Of a stretch of DNA of 5,488 bases, positions 5,477-5,488 are shown piece after piece. The position numbers and the translations under genes are program-made. Source of the DNA: Clostridium sp. CAG:433 (GTDB lineage: Bacteria > Bacillota_I > Bacilli_A > RF39 > UBA660). The notes below the pieces were generated by a model. That model was not told the origin of the DNA. It saw only the letters and a list, made by a program, of their open reading frames with translations, and did no database searches. The stretch's first letter is position 1; each line of letters starts with the position of its first letter. The DNA lies in assembly GCA_000433675.1 (NCBI GenBank), contig FR893549.1, positions 1-5,488 of the forward strand. Direction: 5' to 3'.

Positions 5477-5488
5477 CTTGAATTAATA

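Noticed and set aside
1..5488. Transposon or insertion-sequence ends, tRNA genes, attachment sites or an origin.
   Set aside because: No matching terminal inverted repeats, tRNA-like cloverleaf, integrase or transposase were seen; the only long repeats are explained by the HA arrays and the duplicated 3' module.

Overview
This AT-rich window holds two large genes, both on the minus strand, and little else. The low G+C content, the sigma-A-type promoters, the GAGGTG/GGGGAG ribosome sites, the intrinsic terminator and the use of TGG (not TGA) for Trp all fit a low-GC Firmicute such as a clostridial or related gut anaerobe. No taxonomic marker is present, so this is an inference from composition and signals.

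Layout, in the direction of transcription (right to left). Positions 5373-5488 are a noncoding leader region with a 10-bp inverted repeat and a near-perfect extended -10 promoter. Positions 5372-3192 encode a 726-residue protein made almost entirely of eight tandem helicase-associated (HA, PF03457-type) repeats, with no enzymatic domain. Positions 3191-3085 hold a strong intrinsic terminator followed at once by the promoter and ribosome site of the next gene. Positions 3084-34 encode a 1016-residue protein: an SF2 DEAD/DEAH-type helicase core, a SAP-like insert, then six tandem HA repeats. Positions 33-1 are the start of its 3' flank, which is nearly a copy of the 3' flank of the first gene.

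The two proteins are built from the same module. Each unit is 78 or 81 codons long (234 or 243 bp). Both arrays end in a special last repeat (IG-I/M-KWFS instead of IGMRFE) and the same roughly 60-residue tail. The duplication runs past the stop codons into the terminator region. Some units are identical at the DNA level over 92-104 bp, so the arrays have duplicated or been homogenised recently.

Within the conserved scaffold, two adjacent residues in the W-I-x-x-Q-R segment differ in nearly every repeat. This resembles a modular binding surface in which each repeat could contribute its own contact. The simplest working picture is a pair of repeat proteins that bind nucleic acid, one carrying an ATP-driven motor and one being a stand-alone adaptor, competitor or partner. 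That functional model is inference; what is seen directly is the helicase motifs, the repeat architecture and the shared ends.
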